From the NCBI RefSeq assembly GCF_009760915.1, contig NZ_VIDQ01000002.1, positions 124,001 to 188,000 of the forward strand: 64,000 nucleotides of DNA. The letters run 5' to 3'. The translations under genes were made by a program, and so were the position numbers. Below the pieces are notes generated by a model. The model was not told the origin of the DNA, searched no databases, and was given only the letters and a program-made list of their open reading frames with translations. Source of the stretch: Azohydromonas aeria (GTDB taxonomy: Bacteria; Pseudomonadota; Gammaproteobacteria; Burkholderiales; Burkholderiaceae_C). This document shows positions 16,109-24,042 of this stretch, piece after piece (within the stretch, counting starts at the first letter, position 1; each line of letters opens with the position of its first letter).

Positions 16109-17640
16109 GCGGTCTCCTCTTGATGGTGTGCACCGGCGGTCACGGCCACCGGTGTCTGCAGGTAGTCCTCGGGATGGAAGCGGCTGTTGGCGTCGCGGAA
16201 GGCCCAGGCGTAGCCGGGCCAGACCAGCGTCAGGCGGCCGCTGCGCTCGTCCACGTACCAGCTGCGGCAGCCTCCAGCCAGCCACACGCTGCCCTGGCTG
16301 CGCGCGTCCAACTCGGCCATGTAGCGCTCCTGCGCCCGCGCGTCGGCCTCCAGCACGGCAATGCTGTGCTGCTCGGCATGCGCCAGGGCGCCCAGGATGT
16401 AGTCCACCTGGGCCTCGATGATGTAGACCACCGAGTTGTGGCCCAGACCGGTGTTGGGACCGTTGATGATGAAGAGGTTGGGCCAGCCGTGCACCGCGAT
16501 GGAGTCGTGGGCCTGCATGCCCTGCGACCAGTGCGCATCCAGGCTCGTGCCGTCGCGGCCGTGGATCAGCCGGGCGAAAGGCGGTCGCGTGGCCTCGAAG
16601 CCGGTGGCGCACACCAGCACGTCGAGCTCGAAGCGGCGGCCGCTTGCGCTCACCGCGTGGCTGCCTTCGACGCGTGCCAGCGCAGACGGCTCCAGCGTGA
16701 CGTGCGGCTGCTGCAGCGCGGGGTAGTAGTCGTTGGAGATCAGCACGCGCTTGCAGCCGATCTCGTAGCCCGGCGTAAGCGCCTGGCGCAGCGGCCCTTC
16801 AGGCACTTGCGCGTGCAGGTGGCCGAGCGCCTGCGCCTTGGCTTCCTCCACGAAGCGCGGCACGTTGCGTCGCTGGATGAAGTTGTACTCGCCAGTCCAG
16901 AAGATGTCCGCGCGTGCACGCCGCACTGCTTCTGGGTCGCGCTCGAAGAGGCGCTGCTCGGCCGGCGTGTAGGCTCGATCCGCGCGCGGGATCATGTAGG
17001 GCGCGCTGCGCTGGAACACCACCAGCTCGCTGGCCACCTTGGCCATCTCCGGCACGATCTGGATCGCCGAGGCGCCCGAACCCACCACGCCGATGCGCTT
17101 GCCCTGCAGCGGCACGTCATGGCGCCAGCGCGCGGAGTGGAACACCTCGCCCGTGAAGCTGGAGAGTCCTTCGATGTCCGGCAGATGCTCGTCGGCCAGG
17201 TGGCCGGGACAGGCAATCAGCACCCGGCAGGAGAAGTCCCCGCGCGTGGTGTGCACTGTCCAGCGTTGCTGCGTTTCGCTCCATCGTGCGTCGAGCATCG
17301 CGGTCTGGAAGCGGATGTAGGGCAGCAATCCTTCGTCACGCGCACAGTCGCGCAGGTATTGCTGGATCTCGCCTCCCGGCGAGAACACGCGCGACCATGC
17401 CGGGTTGGAACGGAAGGAAAAGGAGTACAGGTGCGAGGGCACGTCGCACGCGACGCCGGGATAGTGGTTGTCGCGCCAGGTGCCGCCCACGTCCTGCGCA
17501 CGCTCCAGGATCAGGAACGAGCTGCGGCCGCTTTGCAGCAGCCGAATGCCCATGCCGAGCCCGGCAAAGCCGCAGCCGACGATGAGGATGTCGCGGTGCG
17601 TGTCCTGCACGCCGTCCATCGCAAGGTCTTGTGAGTCCAT
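16105..17640 (-). CDS. FAD/NADPH-dependent Baeyer-Villiger-type monooxygenase
   Basis: A 511-residue class B flavoprotein monooxygenase. The FAD site VGCGFAGLGMGIRL (21-34), the GGTWRDNHYPGVACD segment (52-66), the fingerprint FTGEVFHSARW (162-172, FxGxxxHxxxW) and the NADPH site VVGSGASAIQ (185-194) are in order. The closing part with VCATGFEATRPPF is also typical. Such enzymes insert oxygen beside a ketone to make an ester or lactone. I start at ATG 17640, which has GAGGACAACCCCC upstream; ATG 17679 would add 13 residues. It lies between an ester-hydrolase-like gene and a Bug receptor in an operon whose other enzymes fit ketone degradation. The exact ketone is unknown. Confidence 0.9.
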   Translation of the reverse strand: MDSQDLAMDGVQDTHRDILIVGCGFAGLGMGIRLLQSGRSSFLILERAQDVGGTWRDNHYPGVACDVPSHLYSFSFRSNPAWSRVFSPGGEIQQYLRDCARDEGLLPYIRFQTAMLDARWSETQQRWTVHTTRGDFSCRVLIACPGHLADEHLPDIEGLSSFTGEVFHSARWRHDVPLQGKRIGVVGSGASAIQIVPEMAKVASELVVFQRSAPYMIPRADRAYTPAEQRLFERDPEAVRRARADIFWTGEYNFIQRRNVPRFVEEAKAQALGHLHAQVPEGPLRQALTPGYEIGCKRVLISNDYYPALQQPHVTLEPSALARVEGSHAVSASGRRFELDVLVCATGFEATRPPFARLIHGRDGTSLDAHWSQGMQAHDSIAVHGWPNLFIINGPNTGLGHNSVVYIIEAQVDYILGALAHAEQHSIAVLEADARAQERYMAELDARSQGSVWLAGGCRSWYVDERSGRLTLVWPGYAWAFRDANSRFHPEDYLQTPVAVTAGAHHQEETA

Positions 17641-17675
17641 GGGGGTTGTCCTCGTGAGAAGGGGTTGCATCGCGT

Positions 17676-18536
17676 TCATGGCTGTACGGCAGGGATGAGC
17701 GTGCCGGCCGGGTGGGCCGCCGGGTCGCCCAGGAAGCGCGAGACCTGGCACAGCAGTTCGGCCGCGCGCTCGAACACGACCCCATGGCCGGAGTCGATCT
17801 GCGTATAGCGCGCGTCGTCGATGGCGCCGAACATCCCGCGGGCATGCTGCACAGGGACCATCTGGTCGTGCGTGCAGCCCACCACCAGCGTGGCGGCACG
17901 GATGCGCGGCACCTGCGCCGCGATGTCGATACCGGTGTTGAGCACCATCTGCAGGTCCACGAACTCGTCGACCGTGATGCGGCTGGCGATGGCGGCGAGC
18001 TCTTCCTCGGTGCGTGCGGCGATGAAGCCAGGGCTGAAGGCGCAGAACAGCATGAAGGGGCGCAACGCCTCGGCGCCGGCCTCGCGCAGCTCGCGCCAGA
18101 TGCGGTTGCGCAGCCGCTGGTGGGCGTCGGTCTTCATCCACGGCGCCACCAGCACCAGCGCGCGCACGGCCTGCGGCTGCGCAGCGGCCACGCTGGCCGC
18201 CACGACGGCACCCAGTGAGTAGCCCAGCAGGTCCACCGGCTCGGAGCCCGCAGCCGAGTCGATCACGGCCTGCACCTGCCGCGCCAAATGCTCAATGGTC
18301 AGCGCAGCGCCATCCGCCGGGCGCGCCAGGTCCACGGAGATGACGCGGCGCTCAAAGGCAAGCATCGGGAACAGGTAGCCGAAGTGGCTGTCGGTGCTGC
18401 CGGTGGTGCCTTGCACCAGCACCAGCGGCGGCTGACCGTTGCGCGCCGCGCCGGCCTGGTGGTAGCGCACCTCGGTGCCGTCCACGCGCACGCTGGCGCT
18501 GCTGCGACCGTTGTCGTTGGAAAGAGGTCTGTTCAT
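17676..18536 (-). CDS. Alpha/beta-fold hydrolase, probable ester/lactone hydrolase
   Basis: A 286-residue alpha/beta hydrolase. The nucleophile elbow is GYSLGA (Ser107), the acid is likely Asp in VVGCTHDQMVP and the base His in IDSGHGVVFE. The oxyanion strand reads LVQGTTGSTDS, unlike the classical HGxG. Cytoplasmic, with no signal peptide. Nine bases separate it from the upstream SDR gene, and 35 from the monooxygenase gene. In this setting it most plausibly splits the ester or lactone made by the Baeyer-Villiger enzyme into an alcohol and an acid. A C-C hydrolase role is possible but less suited to the context. Confidence 0.85.
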   Translation of the reverse strand: MNRPLSNDNGRSSASVRVDGTEVRYHQAGAARNGQPPLVLVQGTTGSTDSHFGYLFPMLAFERRVISVDLARPADGAALTIEHLARQVQAVIDSAAGSEPVDLLGYSLGAVVAASVAAAQPQAVRALVLVAPWMKTDAHQRLRNRIWRELREAGAEALRPFMLFCAFSPGFIAARTEEELAAIASRITVDEFVDLQMVLNTGIDIAAQVPRIRAATLVVGCTHDQMVPVQHARGMFGAIDDARYTQIDSGHGVVFERAAELLCQVSRFLGDPAAHPAGTLIPAVQP

Positions 18537-18545
18537 GGCGTGATC

Positions 18546-19310
18546 TCAGTAGGTGGCGCGGCCGCCGGAGAGGTCGAACACGGCGCCGGTGGAGAAACTC
18601 AGCCCGGGGCTGACCAGGAAAGCCACCATCTCGGCCACTTCTTCCGGCCGGCCGGGACGGCCCATGGGAATGCGGCGCAACAACTCCTCCTTCACCGCAG
18701 GATCGAACCATTCGCTGCGCAGCAGCGGCGAGTCGATCAAGGCCGGTGCGATGGCGTTGACCAGCACACCGTGGCGTGCGAGCTCCTTGCCCAGCGTCTT
18801 GGTCATTGCCACCACGCCGGCCTTGGCCGCGGCGTAGGCCCCTGACATCGCATGGCCCTCCATGCCGGCAGCCGATGCGACATTGAGGATGCGCCCGTAA
18901 CCGGTGGCCTTCATGTGCGGCACCACGGCTCGGCACATCAGGAACTGGCTGGTGAGATTGAGATCAAGGTCGCGCCGCCAGGCCGCCGGATCGATTTCCC
19001 AGAGGGGCACCATCGCGCTGCCTCGGCCGGCGTTATTGACCAGGATGTCCAGGCGCCCCAAACGCTCCAGCGCCAGTGACAGGAGCCGGCCGCTGAATGC
19101 CTCGTCGCAGACGTTGCCCACAACGGCCACGGCACAACCGCCCGTAGCCTCCACGGCAGCCGCCGTCTGTTGCGCCTGCGCCTCGTCAATGTCCGCAGCC
19201 AGCACGGCAGCGCCCAGCGCCGCCAGCTTGACGCAGACCGCGCGGCCGATGCCGCCTCCGGCCCCTGTGACGATGGCCGCCTGATCTGCTAAGGGTAGCG
19301 CTGAATTCAC
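18546..19310 (-). CDS. SDR-family oxidoreductase (first gene of the Baeyer-Villiger operon)
   Basis: A 254-residue classical short-chain dehydrogenase: TGAGGGIG cofactor loop, NNAGRG, catalytic Ser in NVASAAG and YAAAK active site, and a C-terminal STGAVFDLSGGRATY. I start at GTG 19310 because GGAGACAAGCATC precedes it; the open frame upstream is 16 codons longer but lacks a ribosome site. As first gene of the operon diverging from iclR, it probably oxidises a secondary alcohol to the ketone used by the monooxygenase. The reverse reductive role cannot be excluded. Confidence 0.88.
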   Translation of the reverse strand: MNSALPLADQAAIVTGAGGGIGRAVCVKLAALGAAVLAADIDEAQAQQTAAAVEATGGCAVAVVGNVCDEAFSGRLLSLALERLGRLDILVNNAGRGSAMVPLWEIDPAAWRRDLDLNLTSQFLMCRAVVPHMKATGYGRILNVASAAGMEGHAMSGAYAAAKAGVVAMTKTLGKELARHGVLVNAIAPALIDSPLLRSEWFDPAVKEELLRRIPMGRPGRPEEVAEMVAFLVSPGLSFSTGAVFDLSGGRATY

Positions 19311-19440
19311 GATGCTTGTCTCCGATTCATAAAGTCCACTGGGCGGACCAAGTAGCATTTCTGGTTGTCATGGAAAGTTGACCGACCGCTGCATTACGGC
19401 CGTAGTATTTGCTCTGACAAGAATCAAGCAGCGGCTAAAG

Positions 19441-19457
19441 AGTCCGTTAAACGGACT
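19441..19457. promoter_or_regulatory. Palindromic operator candidate between iclR and the Baeyer-Villiger operon
   Basis: AGTCCGT-TAA-ACGGACT is a perfect 17-base inverted repeat. It lies 131 bases before the SDR start on the minus strand and 28 bases before the IclR start on the plus strand. Placement between divergent regulator and operon suits an IclR-family dimer site with autoregulation. TTTT follows on the plus strand, so attenuation of iclR is an alternative reading. Confidence 0.65.
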
Positions 19458-19484
19458 TTTGGCAAAGGACCAAGGAGCGAGGCA

Positions 19485-20270
19485 ATGGGCGAACAACAGC
19501 CCGCACAGGAGCGGCCCCAGGTCGTGGAGCGCGTGGCGCGATTGCTTGCAGCGGTCTCGCACCGGGGCCTGAGCGGCGCTCGGCTCAAGGAACTTGCACT
19601 GGACACAGGGATTGCACGGCCAACGGTGCATCGCCTGCTGGGAGAGCTGCTGGCCGTTGGCTACGTGCAGCAGCGGCCTGACCGGCGCTGGACGCTGGGC
19701 CCAGCGCTGTTTTCCCTGGGGCTGACAGCACCCAGCCCGATACGCGACTTGCAGTCCGTGCGACAGCTCGCGCAGTCACTGGCTGACCATTGCGGTGACG
19801 TCGTGTACGTCGCGCTGCGCCGGCTCGACGGCGTCCACTACCTGCTGCGCGTCGAGGGCGACTACCCCATCCGCACGCATCTGGTGGCGGCGGGCGACAC
19901 CAAGCCGCTCACGGCCGGCTACGCCGGCCTGGCGCTGCTGGCCGCGATGGGCGAGGAGGAGCAACGCGTTCGCATCCAGCGCATGGCGCTCGACGCACCA
20001 CCGGACTGGATCGACAAGAACCGCTGGGGCGTGGAACGGGCCATTCGCGAGAAGCTGGCCGAGGTCGCCGCGCTGGGCTACTGCGCCGGCCCCAACGTCG
20101 TCATGCCCGGTGTGGCCGGGATGGCTGCCCCTGTGCCCTCGCGAACGCAGTCGCCCTACCTGGCGCTGTCCATATCGGCCGTCGAGCAGCGCCTGAGTCC
20201 CGAGCGCGTCCAGGCCCTGGCTCCACGGCTGCTGGCCACAGCCCGCGACATGAGCGCTTTCATCGACTGA
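19485..20270 (+). CDS. IclR-family transcriptional regulator
   Basis: A 261-residue regulator with an N-terminal winged helix (VVERVARLLAAVSHRGLSGARLKELALDTGIARPTVHRLLGELLAVGYVQQ) and a C-terminal IclR effector domain (DVVYVALRRLDGVHYLLRVEGDYPIRTHLVAAGDTKPLTAGYAGLALLA). I start at ATG 19485, which has CAAGGAGCGAGGCA upstream; the longer frame includes the palindrome. It diverges from the Baeyer-Villiger operon and precedes an SDR gene by 27 bases on its own strand. Effector domains of this family commonly bind aromatic or short-chain acids, so it probably senses the pathway substrate or an intermediate. Confidence 0.92.
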   Translation: MGEQQPAQERPQVVERVARLLAAVSHRGLSGARLKELALDTGIARPTVHRLLGELLAVGYVQQRPDRRWTLGPALFSLGLTAPSPIRDLQSVRQLAQSLADHCGDVVYVALRRLDGVHYLLRVEGDYPIRTHLVAAGDTKPLTAGYAGLALLAAMGEEEQRVRIQRMALDAPPDWIDKNRWGVERAIREKLAEVAALGYCAGPNVVMPGVAGMAAPVPSRTQSPYLALSISAVEQRLSPERVQALAPRLLATARDMSAFID

Positions 20271-20297
20271 TCCGGATCACACTTTCAGGAGACCGGC

Positions 20298-21095
20298 ATG
20301 CACACGCCTCCACCGCCCCGACCCGTCGCCATCGTCACCGGTGGTCTGCGCGGCATCGGCCACGCCATTGCTCACCGCCTGGCTGCCGAAGGTTTCGACC
20401 TTGCCTTGGTGGACCTCGATGCGCCAGGAAACAGCACCGACGACACGCTGACCTCATTGCCTGCCAGTGGTGGCCGCGCTCGCTACTACCAGCTCGACAT
20501 TTCCGATATCCAGGCACATGACGGCGTGCTGTCGTACATCGCCCGGGATTTCACCGGCCCGCTGGCCTGCTTGGTCAACAACGCGGGCATCGCGAGCCGC
20601 CCGCTGACCGATGTGCTCGAGGTCGATGCAAAAGCTTTTGACCGCTCGCTGGCGATCAACCTGCGTGGCACCTTCTTCCTGACGCAGGCTTTTGCGCGGC
20701 GGCTGCTAGACGCACCGGCCGCGCCTGGGCTCCATCGCTGCATCGTCGTCATCACTTCGATCGCCGCGGAGCTGGTCTCTGTGGAGCGCGCGCCTTACTG
20801 CATTGGCAAGTCGGCACTGTCGACCGTGGCCCGGCTCTTCGCCGCCCGGCTAGCGGCGCACGGCATCCAGGTGCACGAGGTCCGTCCGGGCTTCATTCAG
20901 ACCGACATGACGGCCTCGGCCGGCAGCAACGTCATCGACCAGTGGATCAGGGAGGGCCGCGTACCGATGCCGCGCTGGGGCACGCCGCAGGACGTGGCAG
21001 ACGTCGTCGCCGTGCTGGCGTCGGGCAAGATGCCCTACACCACGGGCCAGCCTTTCTGGGTAGCCGGCGGGCTCAACATCGCCCGGGCCACCTGA
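20298..21095 (+). CDS. SDR-family oxidoreductase (3-ketoacyl-ACP-reductase-like)
   Basis: A 265-residue short-chain dehydrogenase with TGGLRGIG, LVNNAGIASRP, catalytic Ser in VITSIAAEL and Tyr/Lys in YCIGK, and a C-terminal TTGQPFWVAGGLNIA. A TCAGGAGACCGGC ribosome site precedes its ATG. It follows iclR closely on the same strand and so is probably co-expressed with it. With the first SDR of the divergent operon it makes a second dehydrogenase for this pathway, perhaps with the opposite stereospecificity; this is inference only. Confidence 0.87.
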   Translation: MHTPPPPRPVAIVTGGLRGIGHAIAHRLAAEGFDLALVDLDAPGNSTDDTLTSLPASGGRARYYQLDISDIQAHDGVLSYIARDFTGPLACLVNNAGIASRPLTDVLEVDAKAFDRSLAINLRGTFFLTQAFARRLLDAPAAPGLHRCIVVITSIAAELVSVERAPYCIGKSALSTVARLFAARLAAHGIQVHEVRPGFIQTDMTASAGSNVIDQWIREGRVPMPRWGTPQDVADVVAVLASGKMPYTTGQPFWVAGGLNIARAT

Positions 21096-21192
21096 CGATT
21101 TCGCAGCCGCCGGCCGCATCAATGGCATTGTCGGCTGTCAGAGCCGTACAGGCCGATTCAAGCTACCTAACCGGCGGTTGAATTCGTGCCGC

Positions 21193-21804
21193 TCAGTAGC
21201 CCACCGTGAAGCGGGCATGAGCGTGGCGGGGCTGCTCCAGCTCGTCGAGCATGGCCATGGCGAAGTCCTCCATGGAAATGCGGCTGTTCCCTGCGTCGTC
21301 ACGCAGCAATTCATCCCGTCCCAGGCGAAACCTGCCAGTACGCTCTCCTGGCACGATGACCAGCGACGGGCTCAGGAATGTCCACTCGACATCTCTGCAA
21401 GCCTGCAGCGACTGCAGGAATGCCCGTCCGGCCTCGGCTTCCGCGCGGAATGCAGCCGGAAAGTCAGGACTGTCCACAAGCTGCCGTTCTGGGGCGACCA
21501 AGAGGCTGCCGGCCCCTCCGGTCACCAGCAGCCGCGCAACGCCGGCGCCCCTGACGATGCGAAGAAACTTCTCGGCGTCGGCATCGGTGAAGTGGACCGC
21601 CGTCAAGACGGCATCGTGCCCAGCGACCAGCGGAATCAATGCCGCTTCATCGCGAAGATCGCCCTTCTTCACGGTAAGCCCCTGGCGCATCTGCAGCCTG
21701 GCGGGCTCACGGGCAATGACAGTGACCTCGTGGCCGCGTGCCAGCGCTTCGCTCAGCAGGCGCGAGCCGATGCGTCCGGTGGCGCCAAAGATGACGATCT
21801 TCAT
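21193..21804 (-). CDS. NAD(P)H-binding protein (NmrA/SDR-a5-like)
   Basis: A 203-residue Rossmann protein opening MKIVIFGATGRIGSRLLSEALARGHEVTVIAREP, the signature of the atypical SDR group that includes NmrA and biliverdin-reductase-B-like proteins. It lacks the YxxxK active site of classical SDRs. GGAGGAAGATTCC precedes the chosen ATG. It is 128 bases downstream of the last SDR of the large catabolic cluster and may be its final gene or an independent stress-linked quinone or flavin reductase. Function unassigned. Confidence 0.83.
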   Translation of the reverse strand: MKIVIFGATGRIGSRLLSEALARGHEVTVIAREPARLQMRQGLTVKKGDLRDEAALIPLVAGHDAVLTAVHFTDADAEKFLRIVRGAGVARLLVTGGAGSLLVAPERQLVDSPDFPAAFRAEAEAGRAFLQSLQACRDVEWTFLSPSLVIVPGERTGRFRLGRDELLRDDAGNSRISMEDFAMAMLDELEQPRHAHARFTVGY

Positions 21805-21932
21805 GGAATCTTCCTCCTGACTTTTGATTTGCTTCATTGGATAGCCGTGCCCGGGTGCCCATGCGAGGCCAGCAACAGTAGCCAACGCGTCGGCTTTGCG
21901 GCCTGCCATTCAGTCCGAGCCTGTCCGGTGCT

Positions 21933-22769
21933 TCACCAAGCCGTTGCGCCAGCGTCGATATTGAAGTCGGCGCCCGTGACCCAGCTGGATTCGTCGGAGG
22001 CCAGGTAGACGGCCAGCCACCCGATGTCTTCCGGCTGGCCAAGCCGCTTGAGCATGAACTTCTCCATCACCTGTTCCCGAAAGCCCGGGACATCCTTAAG
22101 CGGCTGCCGGGTGGCCGCCGTCTCCACGAGGGCCGGCGAGATGGTGTTGACGCGGATACCGTGCGGTGCCCCTTCCATCGCCAGCTGCCGGCTCATGGCC
22201 AACACTGCGCCCTTGCCGGCGCAGTGCGCCAGCGCGGCCGACCTGGGCAGTGCCATGCGCGCATTGGCAGAGGCGAAGTTGATGACCGAGCCGCCTCGGG
22301 CCTTGAGATGCGGCCACGCCGCCTGGCAGGCGAGAAAGACGACGTCGATTTCTCCAGTGAGGGTACGCCGCCAATGCCGCTCGTAGTCCATGGCTTCGAG
22401 CCACTCGAAGGCGCCGAACGCCGCGGCATTGACCAGGATGTCCAGACCGCCGAGGCGCTCGATCGCATGCCCCATGAGCGTTTGCACTTCAGCCGGCTGC
22501 GTCAGGTTCAGCGGATGCAGACTCTCGATAGGTGCACCCAGCGCGGCCGCCGCCTCGACGGTGGCCTGCGCACCCTCAGCGTCGATGTCGCAGCCCAGCA
22601 CCCTGGCGCCTTGCTGGGCGAACATGAGAGCAATGCCGCGGCCTATGCCCGCGCCAATACCGGTGACCACCGCTACCTTGCCATGCAGTCTGTCGCCAGG
22701 GCGGCCCGGCAGAGCGGGCTTGATACCGTGCCCGCTCAACTCACTGCCCCCGCCGCCGCGAGGTCGCAC
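21933..22769 (-). CDS. SDR-family protein with His in place of the catalytic Tyr
   Basis: A protein of 278 residues (fewer if a downstream start is used) with the full SDR scaffold: TGIGAGIGRG (36-45), LVNAAAFGAF in place of NNAG, Ser167 in INFASANA, and a normal C-terminus SSWVTGADFNIDAG. At the active site the sequence is ALAHCAGKGAV, giving His182-x3-Lys186 where the catalytic Tyr should be. The codons read clearly as GCG CAC TGC. The ATG overlaps the preceding MFS gene by 29 bases; a TTG just after the MFS stop is an alternative start. It may be inactive, or have a changed chemistry. Confidence 0.8.
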   Translation of the reverse strand: MRPRGGGGSELSGHGIKPALPGRPGDRLHGKVAVVTGIGAGIGRGIALMFAQQGARVLGCDIDAEGAQATVEAAAALGAPIESLHPLNLTQPAEVQTLMGHAIERLGGLDILVNAAAFGAFEWLEAMDYERHWRRTLTGEIDVVFLACQAAWPHLKARGGSVINFASANARMALPRSAALAHCAGKGAVLAMSRQLAMEGAPHGIRVNTISPALVETAATRQPLKDVPGFREQVMEKFMLKRLGQPEDIGWLAVYLASDESSWVTGADFNIDAGATAW

Positions 22770-23994
22770 CTGCCGTATCCCCTCGCCGCCAGGACAGCAT
22801 CAGCGCCAGCAAGGCAAAGCCCATCAACACCAGGCCGGCCAGACCGATGACGTGCACTCTGGGCACCATGAGCTGCTTCTCCAGGCCAACCACCAGCAGC
22901 GGGTTCACGAACATGCCCAGGAACAGGCAGGACTGGAAGGCACCAGTGCCCATGCCGCGCCGCGACAGCGGCAGCTCGCGCATGTTCCACGTCACCATGG
23001 CAGGCAACAGGACACCGGCGCCCAGGCCATTGACGAAGCCGGCTGCCGTGAGACTGCCCCAGCCAGTGGCGGCCTTCATGGCCAGGAATCCGGCGGCGGC
23101 CAAGGCTGCACCCAGGGCCAGTTGCAGGGGCAGGCGCAGCCGCGGCGCGATGATCCAGCCGAACAACATGGTGCCCGTGACCACGCCCAGGCTGTTGATG
23201 CCATAAGCCAGCCCGATACGCGCGGGCGAGCGCTCGCCCAGGGCCTCGTGCAGATAGCCGAAATGCACCGGCACCATCAGGAAGACGATACCCAGCACCA
23301 CCGCCAGCAGGCACACCAGAGCCAGGCGGCGCGGCCGAAAGCTCATGCTGTCCTGGGCGAACTGCGCAGCACTCATGCTGGCACGGCCCGGCGGCTCCCA
23401 CAGGAAGGCCGCCATCAGCGGCGCAAGCACCAAGCTGACCGCGAACACGGCATAGGGCGCACGCCAACCGAAGGACGCCACCAGGCCGCCCAGCATGTTG
23501 AGCAGGAACGCCGACGTGGCAGCCACAGTGGTCTGCAGCGCCATGTAGCGCTCGCGCCGCGCGCCGCTGTAGTAATCGCCGATCAGCGTGGTACTGACGG
23601 TCATTAGCACCGCTTCGAGCGCGCCCAGCGCCACGCGGCTGGCGATGATGGTCGTGAGCGACTCCAGGTACAGGGGAGCCGTGCCGATGGCGGCGTAAAG
23701 CACCGTCGCACCGATGAGCAGGCGCTTGCGCCCTACGCGATCGGCCAGCTCCCCGGCAAAGACGCTCAGCAGCGCCATCATGAGCATCGGTGCCGTCATG
23801 GTCAGCGGCACCAGGAAGTCGGCGCCTGGGACGCCCGCGAAGTGCGCCTGCATGGCCGGCAGGCTCGGGCCCAGGATGGCAGTCACCAGCACGGTCAGCC
23901 CGCTGGTGATCAGCAGGATCAGTGCTTGGATGAAGCCCGGTTCGGCCCGGCCCGAGGGCCGCGTGCTGACGGTGTGGCCCACGCTGTGGTACAT
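22741..23994 (-). CDS. MFS transporter
   Basis: A 417-residue, 12-helix major-facilitator protein. Motif A reads GELADRVGRKRLLI, and the helices are clear throughout (for example LALVCLLAVVLGIVFLMVPVHF and LVLMGFALLALML). It lies in the distal part of the long catabolic cluster, 48 bases after the SMP-30 gene, and overlaps the next SDR gene. Import of the pathway substrate or export of a product are both possible. It differs from the aromatic-acid:H+ symporter group, whose DGxD motif in helix 1 is not seen. Confidence 0.88.
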   Translation of the reverse strand: MYHSVGHTVSTRPSGRAEPGFIQALILLITSGLTVLVTAILGPSLPAMQAHFAGVPGADFLVPLTMTAPMLMMALLSVFAGELADRVGRKRLLIGATVLYAAIGTAPLYLESLTTIIASRVALGALEAVLMTVSTTLIGDYYSGARRERYMALQTTVAATSAFLLNMLGGLVASFGWRAPYAVFAVSLVLAPLMAAFLWEPPGRASMSAAQFAQDSMSFRPRRLALVCLLAVVLGIVFLMVPVHFGYLHEALGERSPARIGLAYGINSLGVVTGTMLFGWIIAPRLRLPLQLALGAALAAAGFLAMKAATGWGSLTAAGFVNGLGAGVLLPAMVTWNMRELPLSRRGMGTGAFQSCLFLGMFVNPLLVVGLEKQLMVPRVHVIGLAGLVLMGFALLALMLSWRRGDTAGATSRRRGQ

Positions 23995-24042
23995 GCCTGT
24001 CTCCTCGTGTTGTCGTGGCGGCTGTGCGCTTGCTGGTCCAGG

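Noticed and set aside
16105-18141. Long 678-codon reading of the monooxygenase frame
   Set aside because: The extra N-terminal part lies inside the hydrolase gene in another frame and has no family features; ATG 17640 has a proper ribosome site.
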